From: SZUA-430 sp034440355
GTDB lineage: Bacteria; Pseudomonadota; Alphaproteobacteria; Micropepsales; Micropepsaceae
NCBI GenBank assembly: GCA_034440355.1
Contig: JAWXBY010000054.1
Coordinates: 1-64,000 of the forward strand
Direction of reading: 5' to 3'
Length of the DNA stretch: 64,000 nt
Made by a program: the position numbers and the translations under genes. Shown here piece by piece: positions 26,316 through 35,307 of this stretch. Numbering within the stretch: position 1 is the stretch's first letter; each line of letters begins with the position of its first letter. The notes under the pieces were generated by a model. It did not search any database. It was not told the origin of the DNA and saw only the letters and a program-made list of their open reading frames with translations.

Positions 26316-27296
26316 ATGGCCACCGTCTTCGACCAGTCGAACAAGGATTTGCGCGCGCTCCGCCACCCGGAAAAGCGTGAGCGCCCGATTAACCCTGTGC
26401 CGCGCAAACCGGACTGGATCCGGGTCAAAGCGCCCGGCTCCAAGGTCTTCACGGAGACAAAGGCGATCGTCCGCGAACACGGCCTGGTCACCGTCTGCGA
26501 AGAGGCGGGTTGCCCGAACATCGGCGAGTGCTGGTCGAAGAAGCACGCGACCTTCATGATCATGGGCGACACCTGCACCCGCGCCTGCGCCTTCTGCGAC
26601 GTGAAGACGGGCCTTCCCGGCGCACTCGACGGGGCCGAACCGGCAAAGGTCGCCCACGCCGTCGCCCAACTCGGCCTCGAACACGTGGTGGTCACGTCCG
26701 TCGACCGCGACGACCTCGACGACGGCGGCGCCGAACACTTCGCGCAGACGATCCGCGCCATCCGCGCCGCATCACCAACCACGACGGTCGAAGTCCTAAC
26801 GCCGGACTTCCTGCGCAAACCCGGCGCACTCGACGTGGTGATCGACGCGAAGCCCGATGTCTTCAACCACAACCTCGAAACCGTTCCGCGCCTCTACCTA
26901 AAAATCCGCCCCGGCGCGCGTTACTTCGCCAGCCTTCGTTTGCTGCAACAGGCGAAAGAGATCGACCCGGCGACGTTCACGAAGTCCGGCATGATGGTCG
27001 GCCTCGGCGAAACGCGCGAAGAGGTGATGCAGGTGATGGACGACCTGCGCGCCGCCAACGTCGACTTCATCACCATCGGCCAATACCTCCAGCCGTCGCA
27101 GCGTCACGCCGCCATCGACCGCTTCTGGACGCCGGAAGAATTCGCGCAGCTGGCAGAGATCGCCCGCGCGAAGGGCTTCCTGATGGTCTCCGCCTCGCCG
27201 CTAACCCGCTCGTCTTATCTGGCGGGCGACGACTTCGAACGCCTGCGCGCCGCACGCAACGCCCAACTCAACAAGTCGAGCCTTGCCCCGGCATAG
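26316..27296 (+). CDS. lipA: Lipoyl synthase
   Basis: This radical-SAM enzyme of 326 residues inserts two sulfurs into octanoyl groups on lipoyl domains, such as those of PdhB and PdhC in this window. The auxiliary cluster is in CEEAGCPNIGEC and the radical-SAM cluster in CTRACAFC. RSSYLAGDDF near the C-terminus supplies the conserved Arg-Ser-Ser-Tyr. Starts at ATG 26316 or GTG 26310. No strong ribosome site is seen. Its end overlaps the next gene by 14 bases. Confidence 0.98.
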   Translation: MATVFDQSNKDLRALRHPEKRERPINPVPRKPDWIRVKAPGSKVFTETKAIVREHGLVTVCEEAGCPNIGECWSKKHATFMIMGDTCTRACAFCDVKTGLPGALDGAEPAKVAHAVAQLGLEHVVVTSVDRDDLDDGGAEHFAQTIRAIRAASPTTTVEVLTPDFLRKPGALDVVIDAKPDVFNHNLETVPRLYLKIRPGARYFASLRLLQQAKEIDPATFTKSGMMVGLGETREEVMQVMDDLRAANVDFITIGQYLQPSQRHAAIDRFWTPEEFAQLAEIARAKGFLMVSASPLTRSSYLAGDDFERLRAARNAQLNKSSLAPA

Positions 27297-27741
27297 CGAG
27301 AAACGCTTCGTGCCCTACACGGACGAGCAAATGTTCGCGCTCGTGGCCGACGTCGAACGCTACCCCGAATTCCTGCCCTGGGTCGCGGCCCTGCGCATCC
27401 GCAGCCGCGAAGAAACCACCTTCACCGCCGACATCATCGCAGCCTTCGGCGCCTTCCGCGAAAAGTTCACCAGCCGCGTGACGCTGGACCGCGAGGCAAG
27501 AACGATCGTCGTCGAATATATCGACGGCCCATTTCACCACCTGAAAAACCGCTGGCACTTCACCGCGCGCGAAGGCGGCTGCGACGTCGACTTCGACATC
27601 GACTTCGCCCTCCAAAGCAAAATGCTGGAAAGCCTAATCGGCGGCCTCTTCACCCGCGCTGTCGAGAAGATGACCGCAGCCTTCGACGACCGCGCCCACA
27701 AACTCTATGGCGAGCCGACGGGCTCAAAGCACCCGGCGTAG
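27283..27741 (+). CDS. RatA/Coq10-type START domain protein
   Basis: A 152-residue single SRPBCC/START fold: PRHSEKRFVPYTDEQMFALVADVERYPEFLPWVAALRI, then EYIDGPFHHLKNRWHF and a C-terminal helix SLIGGLFTRAVEKMTAAFDDRAHKLYG. This family includes Coq10 (ubiquinone binding and delivery) and E. coli RatA. In alphaproteobacteria the lipA neighbour is commonly annotated as a ubiquinone-binding protein, and a quinone role seems the better guess. The start is TTG 27283 inside the lipA end, suggesting coupled translation. It overlaps the convergent CinA-type gene by 18 bases. Confidence 0.88.
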   Translation: MPRHSEKRFVPYTDEQMFALVADVERYPEFLPWVAALRIRSREETTFTADIIAAFGAFREKFTSRVTLDREARTIVVEYIDGPFHHLKNRWHFTAREGGCDVDFDIDFALQSKMLESLIGGLFTRAVEKMTAAFDDRAHKLYGEPTGSKHPA

Positions 27742-28212
27742 CAACTCCAATGCATGCACGACGGCCGCCATGCGAACCTGCGCGCGCCCGATATCGCCAA
27801 AGTTCTTGTGCTCGAATTCCGTCTTGCCGCCACGCCGCGCCGCCGCGAAGTGAACAAGCCCGACCGGCTTCGCTGCCGTGCCGCCACCCGGCCCGGCAAC
27901 ACCGGTGATCGCCACCGTTCGATCCGCCCGCGAATTGGCAATCGCGCCCTCAGCCATCGCCACCGCCGTCGGCGCGCTGACGGCCCCGAACTTGTCCAGC
28001 GTGTCCACGATCACCCCGAGCGTCGCCATCTTCGCCTCGTTCGAATAGGTGATGAACCCCTCGACAAACACATCCGAAGACCCGGCGATCTCGGTCAACG
28101 CACCACCGACCAGCCCGCCCGTGCAGCTCTCAGCCGTCGCGATCTTCAGCCCCTTCGCCCGCGCCTCGGCGAGAACGGTCTCGGCGAGCTTGAGCACCGC
28201 TGGGTCAAACAT
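27724..28212 (-). CDS. pncC: CinA-type nicotinamide-nucleotide amidohydrolase domain (PncC)
   Basis: The 162-residue stand-alone C-terminal CinA domain hydrolyses nicotinamide mononucleotide to nicotinate mononucleotide in pyridine-nucleotide salvage. Motifs: TAESCTGGLVGGALTEIAGSSDVFVEGFITYSNEAKMATLGV with the catalytic Ser/Thr cluster (AESCTGG), and AITGVAGPGGGTAAKPVGLVHFA. No N-terminal molybdopterin-binding-like CinA domain is present, as in E. coli PncC (YgaD). It converges on the START gene with an 18-base overlap. Confidence 0.93.
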   Translation of the reverse strand: MFDPAVLKLAETVLAEARAKGLKIATAESCTGGLVGGALTEIAGSSDVFVEGFITYSNEAKMATLGVIVDTLDKFGAVSAPTAVAMAEGAIANSRADRTVAITGVAGPGGGTAAKPVGLVHFAAARRGGKTEFEHKNFGDIGRAQVRMAAVVHALELLRRVL

Positions 28213-28355
28213 AAGGCCGCCTCCGTCCGCAGATCTCGTGTGTGAACATGCACAATGACCGAGCAGTTCGCCACCGTCGGCACCTGTGACTTACCAGCAA
28301 CCCCAAACCAGACGGCCGGCGATACAGTAAGGACCTGGGTGAGCGTGGGGAGCCG

Positions 28356-29852
28356 ATGAAGAACGTCACGACGATTGCAGCCGTCCTGGTCACGCTTTGG
28401 TGCGCGGGCCACGCCGCTGCAGGCACGGCCGAAGACATCAAGGCCGCAAAGGAAGCCTTCGCGCGCAAAGATTATGCCGCCGCCGAGCAGAGCGTGACCT
28501 CGGCCATCAATGCCGGTGAGCTCAAACGCGAAGACAAAGCGGCCGCATACTACCTCAGGGGATACACACGCGCGCTGACGCAGAAATTCGGCGACGCACG
28601 CGACGACTTCACCGAAGCCATGAAGAACACCGAGCGCGGCGACGCCGGCTGGGCCGCCGCCATTCAAGCCCGTTTTCTGACCTACGTGGATATGCAGAAG
28701 CCGGGCGATGCGGCGGCGGACTTCGTCGCGCTCGCGAAGGATCGCCCGGACTCGGCACGCGCCGTTCGATACCGGCTGATCATGCGGCTGGTCTGGGACC
28801 TCAAGGCCAAGGACGAAGACGCGGCCTTCAACATCCTCAAGGCGATGAGAGACATCTCATACGTGCCGGAGGAGCCCGGGCAAAATGCCGATTACCTGAC
28901 TCAGATATTTGTCCGCCTGCTTGTCGATCGTGGCGAAGATCTCGTCGCCATGATGGAATTGAGCAAGATGAAGACGGCCGACCTTCTGGTCGAGGCTCGG
29001 GTCGATCGCAGCTACGCATCCCTCTGGGCCAAGGAAGGTTTTGACGCAGTCACCGATCCAAAGGAAATCGCCGGGCGCGAACTCGCCTACGTGGCCGAAC
29101 TCGTCAAGAAATACCCGAGCCTTACGATCGTCATGACCCGCTACGTCAAAGCGTTGCGCACGGTCGGTGAAAGCGCCAAGGCGGTCGACGTCGCGCGCGA
29201 GGCGCTTGCCAATCCGGAGTTGGCGTCCGTCCATGCGGATCGTGTCGTCGAAGACAAGCTCTGGCTACGCAACGAACTGGTTTATGCTCTGAAAGACCTG
29301 GGCCGCACCGACGAAGCGTTGGCTGAGATGCAGCCCATCCTCAAGCTCGACGAGACGAAGAACGGCTTTATGATCAGCCAGCTGGTCAATTTCGGCCAGA
29401 TCATGGTCGAACTGGGCCGCACCGAAGAGGGTGTCAAAACGGCGAAGCGCGGCTGGAACTCTGCCTCACCTATGGGGCAGTTGTTCATCAACATGATCGA
29501 AGTCTGCGGCAACGCGACGACCGACAAACGGGCGGCCGAAAAGGCTCTGGGTGTCTTGCGCAAACGCCAAAGCGAAAACTACGCGGCGATGACCGCGGCA
29601 CTACTGTGCATGGATCGATCGGACGAGGTTGCGGACCTCGTGAAGAAGCGCCTATCGCTCCCCGCCGATCGCGGTGCCATGCTGACAGCGATCCAGTCGT
29701 ACAGGCCGCCGGCATTCGTCACGCCCCTGCGTCGCACACTGATGGAGCGTTATGCCAAGGTACTTGCGCGCTCCGACGTCCAGGCTGCGATCAAAAAGCA
29801 AGGCCGCATCGAAGACTTCCCCTTCAACTCTGCCTACTGGGGCAACCTCTAG
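28356..29852 (+). CDS. Periplasmic tetratricopeptide-repeat protein
   Basis: A 498-residue protein with a signal peptide (MKNVTTIAAVLVTLWCAGHAAA) and a TPR-like helical array. Clear units occur at about 24-60 (AAKEAFARKDYAAAEQSVTSAINAG) and 63-96 (AAYYLRGYTRALTQKFGDARDDFTEAMKN), with further helix pairs to the end, including ELVYALKDLGRTDEALAEMQPILKLDE near 310-335. No catalytic domain is present. Protein-protein scaffolding in the periplasm is likely, partner unknown. It stops within the convergent pgpA end. Confidence 0.82.
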   Translation: MKNVTTIAAVLVTLWCAGHAAAGTAEDIKAAKEAFARKDYAAAEQSVTSAINAGELKREDKAAAYYLRGYTRALTQKFGDARDDFTEAMKNTERGDAGWAAAIQARFLTYVDMQKPGDAAADFVALAKDRPDSARAVRYRLIMRLVWDLKAKDEDAAFNILKAMRDISYVPEEPGQNADYLTQIFVRLLVDRGEDLVAMMELSKMKTADLLVEARVDRSYASLWAKEGFDAVTDPKEIAGRELAYVAELVKKYPSLTIVMTRYVKALRTVGESAKAVDVAREALANPELASVHADRVVEDKLWLRNELVYALKDLGRTDEALAEMQPILKLDETKNGFMISQLVNFGQIMVELGRTEEGVKTAKRGWNSASPMGQLFINMIEVCGNATTDKRAAEKALGVLRKRQSENYAAMTAALLCMDRSDEVADLVKKRLSLPADRGAMLTAIQSYRPPAFVTPLRRTLMERYAKVLARSDVQAAIKKQGRIEDFPFNSAYWGNL

Positions 29853-30352
29853 ATCAACGCGCCGAGGTGCAACGCGTAGAGCACCAGCAGCGCGTACCCG
29901 CCCGCAAACAGATCGTCGAGCATGACGCCGGCTCCGCCTTCGACTTCGCCGTCGGCCCAGCTGGCGGGCCAGGGCTTCAGCGTGTCGAACAGGCGGAAGA
30001 CGAAGTAGGCGACGACGTAGCCGGTCAGCGTCATCGGCACGACGGTGAGCGCCAGCCATTGCGCGGCGACTTCGTCGATGACAATTTCCGGCGGGTCTTC
30101 GCGGCCCGTGGTCTTCACATACCAATCCGCCGCGATCCATCCGACCACCGTCGCGATGATCGCGCCGATCAGCAGCGCGACCCACCCGCCCGCCATCGCC
30201 AACAACCATCCCAGCGGCATCGCGGCGAGCGCGCCCCAACTGCCGGGGGCGATCGGTAACAAACCCACGCCGAAGAACGTTGCAATCGCCGTCATCGGTT
30301 CGCGCAGGCTGCGGCCCGGCGGCAGGCTGGCGATGCGCATCGGTGTGATCAT
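29849..30352 (-). CDS. pgpA: Phosphatidylglycerophosphatase A
   Basis: This 167-residue inner-membrane enzyme dephosphorylates phosphatidylglycerol phosphate to phosphatidylglycerol. The start at 30352 overlaps the ispDF stop (ATGA), so the two are coupled. Signature positions: FFGVGLLPIAPGSWGALAAMPLGWLL, PPEIVIDEVAAQWLAL (metal-binding Glu/Asp) and FRLFDTLKPWPASWAD, all typical of PgpA. Four helices are predicted. The pgpA-ispDF pair is common in the class. Confidence 0.95.
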   Translation of the reverse strand: MITPMRIASLPPGRSLREPMTAIATFFGVGLLPIAPGSWGALAAMPLGWLLAMAGGWVALLIGAIIATVVGWIAADWYVKTTGREDPPEIVIDEVAAQWLALTVVPMTLTGYVVAYFVFRLFDTLKPWPASWADGEVEGGAGVMLDDLFAGGYALLVLYALHLGALI

Positions 30353-31506
30353 GGCAGCCGCACCGTCGCGATAGCTTGCGCAGCGATGCCTTCGCCGCGG
30401 CCGGTGAAGCCCAGGCCTTCCGTCGTCGTCGCCTTCACGCTCACGCGCGTGCGGTCGATCGCCAGCAGTTCGGCGATGCGCGCGACCATGGCCTCGCGAT
30501 GCGGCGACACCTTCGGCCGCTCGCAGATCAGCGTCACGTCGACATGTTCGATCCGGCCGCGCCGTTCGGCAATCAGCTGCGCGGCATGCGTCAGAAACAA
30601 GTGCGACGCCGCCCCACGCCAGCGTTCGTCCGACGGCGGAAAGTGCTGGCCGATATCGCCGAGCGCCACCGCGCCGAGCAACGCATCGGTCAGCGCATGC
30701 AAACCGACGTCGGCATCCGAATGTCCGATGAGGCCATGCGTATGCTCGATCCGCAAACCGCACAGCCACACGTGATCGCCGGGCCCAAGCCGATGCACGT
30801 CAAAACCTTGCCCCGTGCGCACGCTGCCCGCCTGCGCCAACAGCGCCTCAGCCATTAGGAAATCCTCAGGCGTCGTAAGTTTGAAGTTGAGTCGCGACCC
30901 TGCGACCGCAACGACGTTGAGACCGCCATGTTCGGCGATCGAAGCATCATCGGTGAAGCTCGTACCATGCACCGCGCGATGCGCGTGCAAGATCTTCTCG
31001 AAACGAAATCCTTGCGGCGTCTGCGCCAGGCCGACGCCGTCGCGCGACAGCGTCGCCTCGACACGCCCCTCATGCACGCGCTTCAACGTATCCGACGCGG
31101 CCAGAATGGGCAGGGCGCCATCGGCCGTCTCGAGCGCCGCGACCGTCGCGGCAATCGTCTCCGCCGCAATCAACGGCCGCGCCGCATCGTGAATCAAAAC
31201 CAAAGCAGGCTTCGTGTCTGTTAGCCCTTCGAGCCCCAACCGAACCGAATCCTGCCGCGTGTCGCCCCCGTGAATCGCCGCTGGCAGCGCCAGCCCCTCG
31301 ACAACGGAGTCATAAAGCTGTCGATGTTCCGCGCTAATCACGACCTGCACGTGATCGACGGCGGGGTGACGCGCGAACGCCTCGATGGACCGCCGCAGCA
31401 CGGGCACGTCGGCAAGCGGCCGGTATTGCTTGGGCAACCCCTCGCCGGCGCGGACGCCATGCCCCGCGGCAACGATAAGGGCGGCGCAATGGGGGCGTTT
31501 GGTCAT
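30349..31506 (-). CDS. ispDF: Bifunctional IspD/IspF (methylerythritol-phosphate pathway)
   Basis: This 385-residue fusion carries out two steps of isoprenoid precursor synthesis. Residues about 1-225 form IspD (CTP:methylerythritol 4-phosphate cytidylyltransferase): ALIVAAGHGVRAGEGLPKQYRPL, VLIHDAARPLI. Residues about 229-385 form IspF (MECDP synthase): GFDVHRLGPGDHVWLCGLRI with the D-x-H zinc ligands, GHSDADVGLHALTDALLGA, GDIGQHFPPSDERWRGA. The fusion is typical of alpha- and epsilonproteobacteria. It is co-transcribed with pgpA. Confidence 0.97.
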   Translation of the reverse strand: MTKRPHCAALIVAAGHGVRAGEGLPKQYRPLADVPVLRRSIEAFARHPAVDHVQVVISAEHRQLYDSVVEGLALPAAIHGGDTRQDSVRLGLEGLTDTKPALVLIHDAARPLIAAETIAATVAALETADGALPILAASDTLKRVHEGRVEATLSRDGVGLAQTPQGFRFEKILHAHRAVHGTSFTDDASIAEHGGLNVVAVAGSRLNFKLTTPEDFLMAEALLAQAGSVRTGQGFDVHRLGPGDHVWLCGLRIEHTHGLIGHSDADVGLHALTDALLGAVALGDIGQHFPPSDERWRGAASHLFLTHAAQLIAERRGRIEHVDVTLICERPKVSPHREAMVARIAELLAIDRTRVSVKATTTEGLGFTGRGEGIAAQAIATVRLP

Positions 31507-31640
31507 GCCGGAGATGGACGTTTACCCTCCTTCAACGTCAAGTCACAGTGAATGCTGCAACTGCGAAATGCACCTTGCTTCGACTCGTTCTAATGAATAG
31601 GCTGACTGTAAATTATGCACCTCACGTCACTGCACAGAAT

Positions 31641-32612
31641 ATGGGCAACATCTTCGCAACCCTAAGATCCAAGCCGGTCGCACTCGCGCCCATGGCGGGC
31701 GTCACCGACGCGCCATTCCGCGCGGCCGTCCGCCAATACGGCGTGGCACTCGTCTATTCGGAAATGGTGGCGAGCGCGGAACTCCTGCGCGATCGCCGCA
31801 GCGCTGCGCTCCGCTTGAAGCTAGACCACGAAGACGGCCCCATCGCGATCCAACTCGCCGGCCGCGATCCGACGGCGCTTGCCGAAGCCGCGCGCATCGC
31901 CGAGGCCGAAGGCGCGATCCTCATCGATATCAACATGGGCTGCCCCGCGAAGAAAGTTGTGGGCGGCCTCTGCGGCTCAGCCCTCATGCGCGAACCCGAC
32001 CTCGCTTGCGCGCTCGTCCGCGCCGTTGTGGAGACGGTGAAAATTCCGGTCACGGTGAAGATGCGCCTGGGTTGGGACGACGCCGACCGCAACGCCCCCG
32101 ACCTCGCGCGCCAGCTCGAAGGGGAGGGCGTACAAGCCATCTCCGTCCACGGCCGCACACGTGCACAGTTCTACGAAGGCGACGCCGACTGGCGCTTCAT
32201 CGCCAACGTCAAGCAGGCCGTGTCGATTCCGGTCTTCGCCAATGGTGACGTGCGCGCGACCGACGATGCGCTGCGCATCCTGAAAGAGTCCGGCGCCGAC
32301 GGCATCCTCGTCGGCCGCGGCGCCTTCGGCAAACCGTGGATCATTCGCCAGATGCAAGCAGCCGTCGACGGCACGCCGATCCCCGAAGATCCGCCGATCG
32401 AAGAAAAATGGCGCACCGCGCTTCAACAATACCGCGCCTCGCTCGCGCACTACGGGCCGGACCTCGGCCGCCGCGTCGTGCGCAAACATCTCGGCTGGTA
32501 CGCCGACGCCATCGCATCCGACAAAGCGCTGCGCGATGCACTCGTGCGCGCCGGCGACGCCGAACCCTTGCTCGCCCGCCTCGCCGGCGTGGCGTTCGCG
32601 GAGGCCGCATGA
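31641..32612 (+). CDS. dusB: tRNA-dihydrouridine synthase B
   Basis: An FMN enzyme of 323 residues that reduces specific uridines in tRNA. ATG 31641 (MGNIFATLRSKPVALAPMAGVTDAPFR) is chosen because homologues begin near here; upstream in-frame starts back to 31548 lack conserved sequence. Motifs: MAGVTDAPFR, INMGCPAKKVVGGLCGSALM with the catalytic Cys, SVHGRTRAQFYEGDADW and ILVGRGAFGKPW. The dusB-ntrBC order is ancient in proteobacteria, like dusB-fis in enterics. The stop overlaps the ntrB start (ATGA). Confidence 0.97.
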   Translation: MGNIFATLRSKPVALAPMAGVTDAPFRAAVRQYGVALVYSEMVASAELLRDRRSAALRLKLDHEDGPIAIQLAGRDPTALAEAARIAEAEGAILIDINMGCPAKKVVGGLCGSALMREPDLACALVRAVVETVKIPVTVKMRLGWDDADRNAPDLARQLEGEGVQAISVHGRTRAQFYEGDADWRFIANVKQAVSIPVFANGDVRATDDALRILKESGADGILVGRGAFGKPWIIRQMQAAVDGTPIPEDPPIEEKWRTALQQYRASLAHYGPDLGRRVVRKHLGWYADAIASDKALRDALVRAGDAEPLLARLAGVAFAEAA

Positions 32613-33724
32613 CGACAAAGGTCCGCAGCAAAGCAAAAGAGATTGTGCCGCCCGCAGCGCCGCTGGCGCTCAACGACGCACTGCTGGCGGCGATGCCGCA
32701 TCCGCTCGTCGGCGTCGACGCGAAGGGCATGATTATCTACGCGAACCCGCCCGCCGAACAATTCCTGGACATGAGCGCCTCGATGCTGAAGCGCCAATCG
32801 CTCCCCGGCATGCTGCCCTTCGGCAGTCCCGTGTTGGCGCTGATGGAACAAGTCCGCGATCACAGTGTGACGGTCAGCGAATACGGCATCGAAATCGCCA
32901 CCCCGCGCCTCAGCCCGCGCGCCGTCGACGTCCACCTGTCGCCCATCGCCGACGTGAACGGCGGCGTCCTGATTATGTTCCAAGAACGCTCCATCGCGCA
33001 AAAGATGGATCGCCAAATGACCCAGCGCCACGCCACGCGCTCCGTCACCAGCATGGCCGCGATCTTGGCGCACGAGATCAAGAACCCGCTCGCCGGCATC
33101 CGCGGCGCCGCGCAACTCATCGAACAAAACGCGGGCGAAGGCGACCGCGTCCTCACGCGCCTCATCTGCGAAGAAACCGACCGCATCCGCAAACTCGTCG
33201 ACCGCATGGAGGTCTTCACCGACCGCCGCCCGCTCGACCGCAAGCCGGTGAACATTCACGAAGTCCTCGACCACGTGAAACACCTGGCGAAATCGGGCTT
33301 CGCGCGCGAGGTGACGTTCGTCGAAAGCTACGACCCCTCGCTGCCGGCCGTGATGGGCGAGAAAGACCGCCTGATCCAAGTGCTGCTCAATCTGGTGAAG
33401 AACGCAGCCGACGCGCTGAGCGGCCGCCCCGACGGCGAGATCGTCCTGCAAACCGCTTACCGTCCGGGCGTCCATCTGACCGTCGGCGGCACCCGCGATC
33501 GCGTCGCGCTGCCGCTCGAAGTCAGCATCCGCGACAACGGTGCGGGCGTGCCCGCGGACATGCTGTCGTCGATGTTCGAACCGTTCGTCACATCAAAACC
33601 AAAAGGGCAGGGGCTTGGCCTCGCCATCGTCGCGAAAATCATCAGCGACCATGGCGGCACCATCGAATGCGAGTCCGAGCCCAAGCGCACAGTCTTCCGC
33701 GTCCGCCTGCCGATGCATCGCTAG
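32609..33724 (+). CDS. ntrB: Nitrogen regulation sensor kinase NtrB
   Basis: A soluble histidine kinase/phosphatase of 371 residues that phosphorylates NtrC when nitrogen is scarce, under PII control. An N-terminal PAS domain (about 22-130: AAMPHPLVGVDAKGMIIYANPPAEQFL) is followed by the phosphorylated His H155 in AAILAHEIKNPLAGIRGAAQLI, the N box LNLVKNAADAL, and G boxes DNGAGVPADML and GQGLGLAIV. No membrane helix is present. It is translated from an ATG overlapping the dusB stop. Confidence 0.96.
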   Translation: MTTKVRSKAKEIVPPAAPLALNDALLAAMPHPLVGVDAKGMIIYANPPAEQFLDMSASMLKRQSLPGMLPFGSPVLALMEQVRDHSVTVSEYGIEIATPRLSPRAVDVHLSPIADVNGGVLIMFQERSIAQKMDRQMTQRHATRSVTSMAAILAHEIKNPLAGIRGAAQLIEQNAGEGDRVLTRLICEETDRIRKLVDRMEVFTDRRPLDRKPVNIHEVLDHVKHLAKSGFAREVTFVESYDPSLPAVMGEKDRLIQVLLNLVKNAADALSGRPDGEIVLQTAYRPGVHLTVGGTRDRVALPLEVSIRDNGAGVPADMLSSMFEPFVTSKPKGQGLGLAIVAKIISDHGGTIECESEPKRTVFRVRLPMHR

Positions 33725-33740
33725 TCGAGAGAGAGGTCCA

Positions 33741-35183
33741 TTGAACTCCGGAACGATCATTGTCGCCGACGACGACGCCGCCATCCGAACGGTGCTCAAT
33801 CAGGCGCTGGGCAGGGCAGGCTACCTCGTGCGCACGACGGGCAACGCGGCGACGCTGTGGCGCTGGGCGTCGGCGGGCGAGGGCGACCTCGTCATCACGG
33901 ACGTCATCATGCCCGACGAGAACGCGTTCGAGCTGATCCCGCGCCTGAAAAAGCTGCGCCCCGACCTGCCCATCATCGCCATGAGCGCGCAGAACACGCT
34001 GATGACGGCCATCACCGCGGCCGAACGCGGCGCCTACGAATACTTGCCGAAGCCTTTCGACTTGAACGAACTCACCGGCCTCGTGCAACGCGCGCTCGCC
34101 GCCAAAGGCGAAAAGAAGGCCTCTATCCCCGAAGCCGCGCGCCCCGACGACCTGCCGCTGATCGGCCGTTCGCCGGCAATGCAGGACATCTACCGCGTCA
34201 TCGCCCGCCTGATGCAGACGGACCTGACGGTGATGATCTCTGGCGAATCCGGCACCGGCAAAGAACTCGTCGCCCGCGCACTCCACGAATACGGCAAGCG
34301 CCGCAATGGTCCCTTCGTCGCCGTCAACATGGCCGCGATCCCGCGCGAACTGATCGAGAGCGAACTCTTCGGCCACGAACGCGGCGCCTTCACCGGCGCC
34401 AACGCCCGCGGCATCGGCAAGTTCGAGCAGGCCGAAGGCGGCACGCTCTTCCTCGACGAGATCGGCGACATGCCGCTTGAGGCGCAAACGCGGCTGCTGC
34501 GCGTCCTACAAGAGGGCGAATACACGCCCGTCGGCGGCCGCCAGCCAACCAAGGCGAACGTCCGCATCATCGCCGCCACCCACCGCGACCTGCGCCAGCT
34601 CATCCACCAGGGCCTCTTCCGCGAAGATCTGTTCTTCCGCCTCAACGTCGTACCGATGCGCCTGCCGCCATTGCGCGAGCGCCTGGAAGACATCGCCGAC
34701 CTCGTCCACCACTTCCTGGGCCAAGCCGAACGCCAAGGCATGCCGCGCAAGTCCGTCGACCCGGCCGCCTTCGAAACGATGAAGCGCCACCGCTGGCCCG
34801 GCAACGTGCGCGAACTTGAAAACCTCGTCCGCCGCCTGATCGCGCTCTACACCGACACGGTCATCACGTCCGAGATCGTCGAGAACGAACTACGCGAACC
34901 GCTCGCCTCGGTCGCCCAACCTGCCGACGACGCCGACCAGAGCCTAAGCGCGGTCGTCGAGAAATATCTGACCCGCCATTTTGCCGACATGAACGGCCGC
35001 CTGCCGCAGCCCGGTCTTTACGATCGCGTCCTGCGCGATGTGGAGCGTCCGCTCATTTCGATGTGCCTCGGCGCGACCCGGGGCAACCAAATCAAGGCCG
35101 CCGAAATCCTAGGGGTTAACCGGAATACACTCCGGGCGAAGATTCGCAGCCTTGACATTCCCGTGCTCCGTGGGTTCAAGTGA
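33741..35183 (+). CDS. ntrC: Nitrogen regulator NtrC (sigma-54 activator)
   Basis: The start is TTG 33741, four bases after GAGAGAGG; frames further upstream overlap ntrB. The product is 480 residues. Receiver domain (about 4-120, phosphorylated D54 in VITDVIMPDE), AAA+ domain (about 145-385) with Walker A GESGTGKE near residue 166, the sigma-54 contact GAFTGA near 215, and LFLDEIGDMP, then a Fis-type HTH (NQIKAAEILGVNRNTLRAKI) at the C-terminus. It activates sigma-54 promoters for nitrogen assimilation. Confidence 0.96.
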   Translation: MNSGTIIVADDDAAIRTVLNQALGRAGYLVRTTGNAATLWRWASAGEGDLVITDVIMPDENAFELIPRLKKLRPDLPIIAMSAQNTLMTAITAAERGAYEYLPKPFDLNELTGLVQRALAAKGEKKASIPEAARPDDLPLIGRSPAMQDIYRVIARLMQTDLTVMISGESGTGKELVARALHEYGKRRNGPFVAVNMAAIPRELIESELFGHERGAFTGANARGIGKFEQAEGGTLFLDEIGDMPLEAQTRLLRVLQEGEYTPVGGRQPTKANVRIIAATHRDLRQLIHQGLFREDLFFRLNVVPMRLPPLRERLEDIADLVHHFLGQAERQGMPRKSVDPAAFETMKRHRWPGNVRELENLVRRLIALYTDTVITSEIVENELREPLASVAQPADDADQSLSAVVEKYLTRHFADMNGRLPQPGLYDRVLRDVERPLISMCLGATRGNQIKAAEILGVNRNTLRAKIRSLDIPVLRGFK

Positions 35184-35307
35184 TGTAACAGAGCAACGAA
35201 AATCAGCAACACTGTAATTATTCGGGAACAATGCGGCTCGAATATCACGAGCCTGTTGCCGGATTCCAGCGTTGCAGATTTCCCACGGGGTAGGTCGAGC
35301 CCAAAGC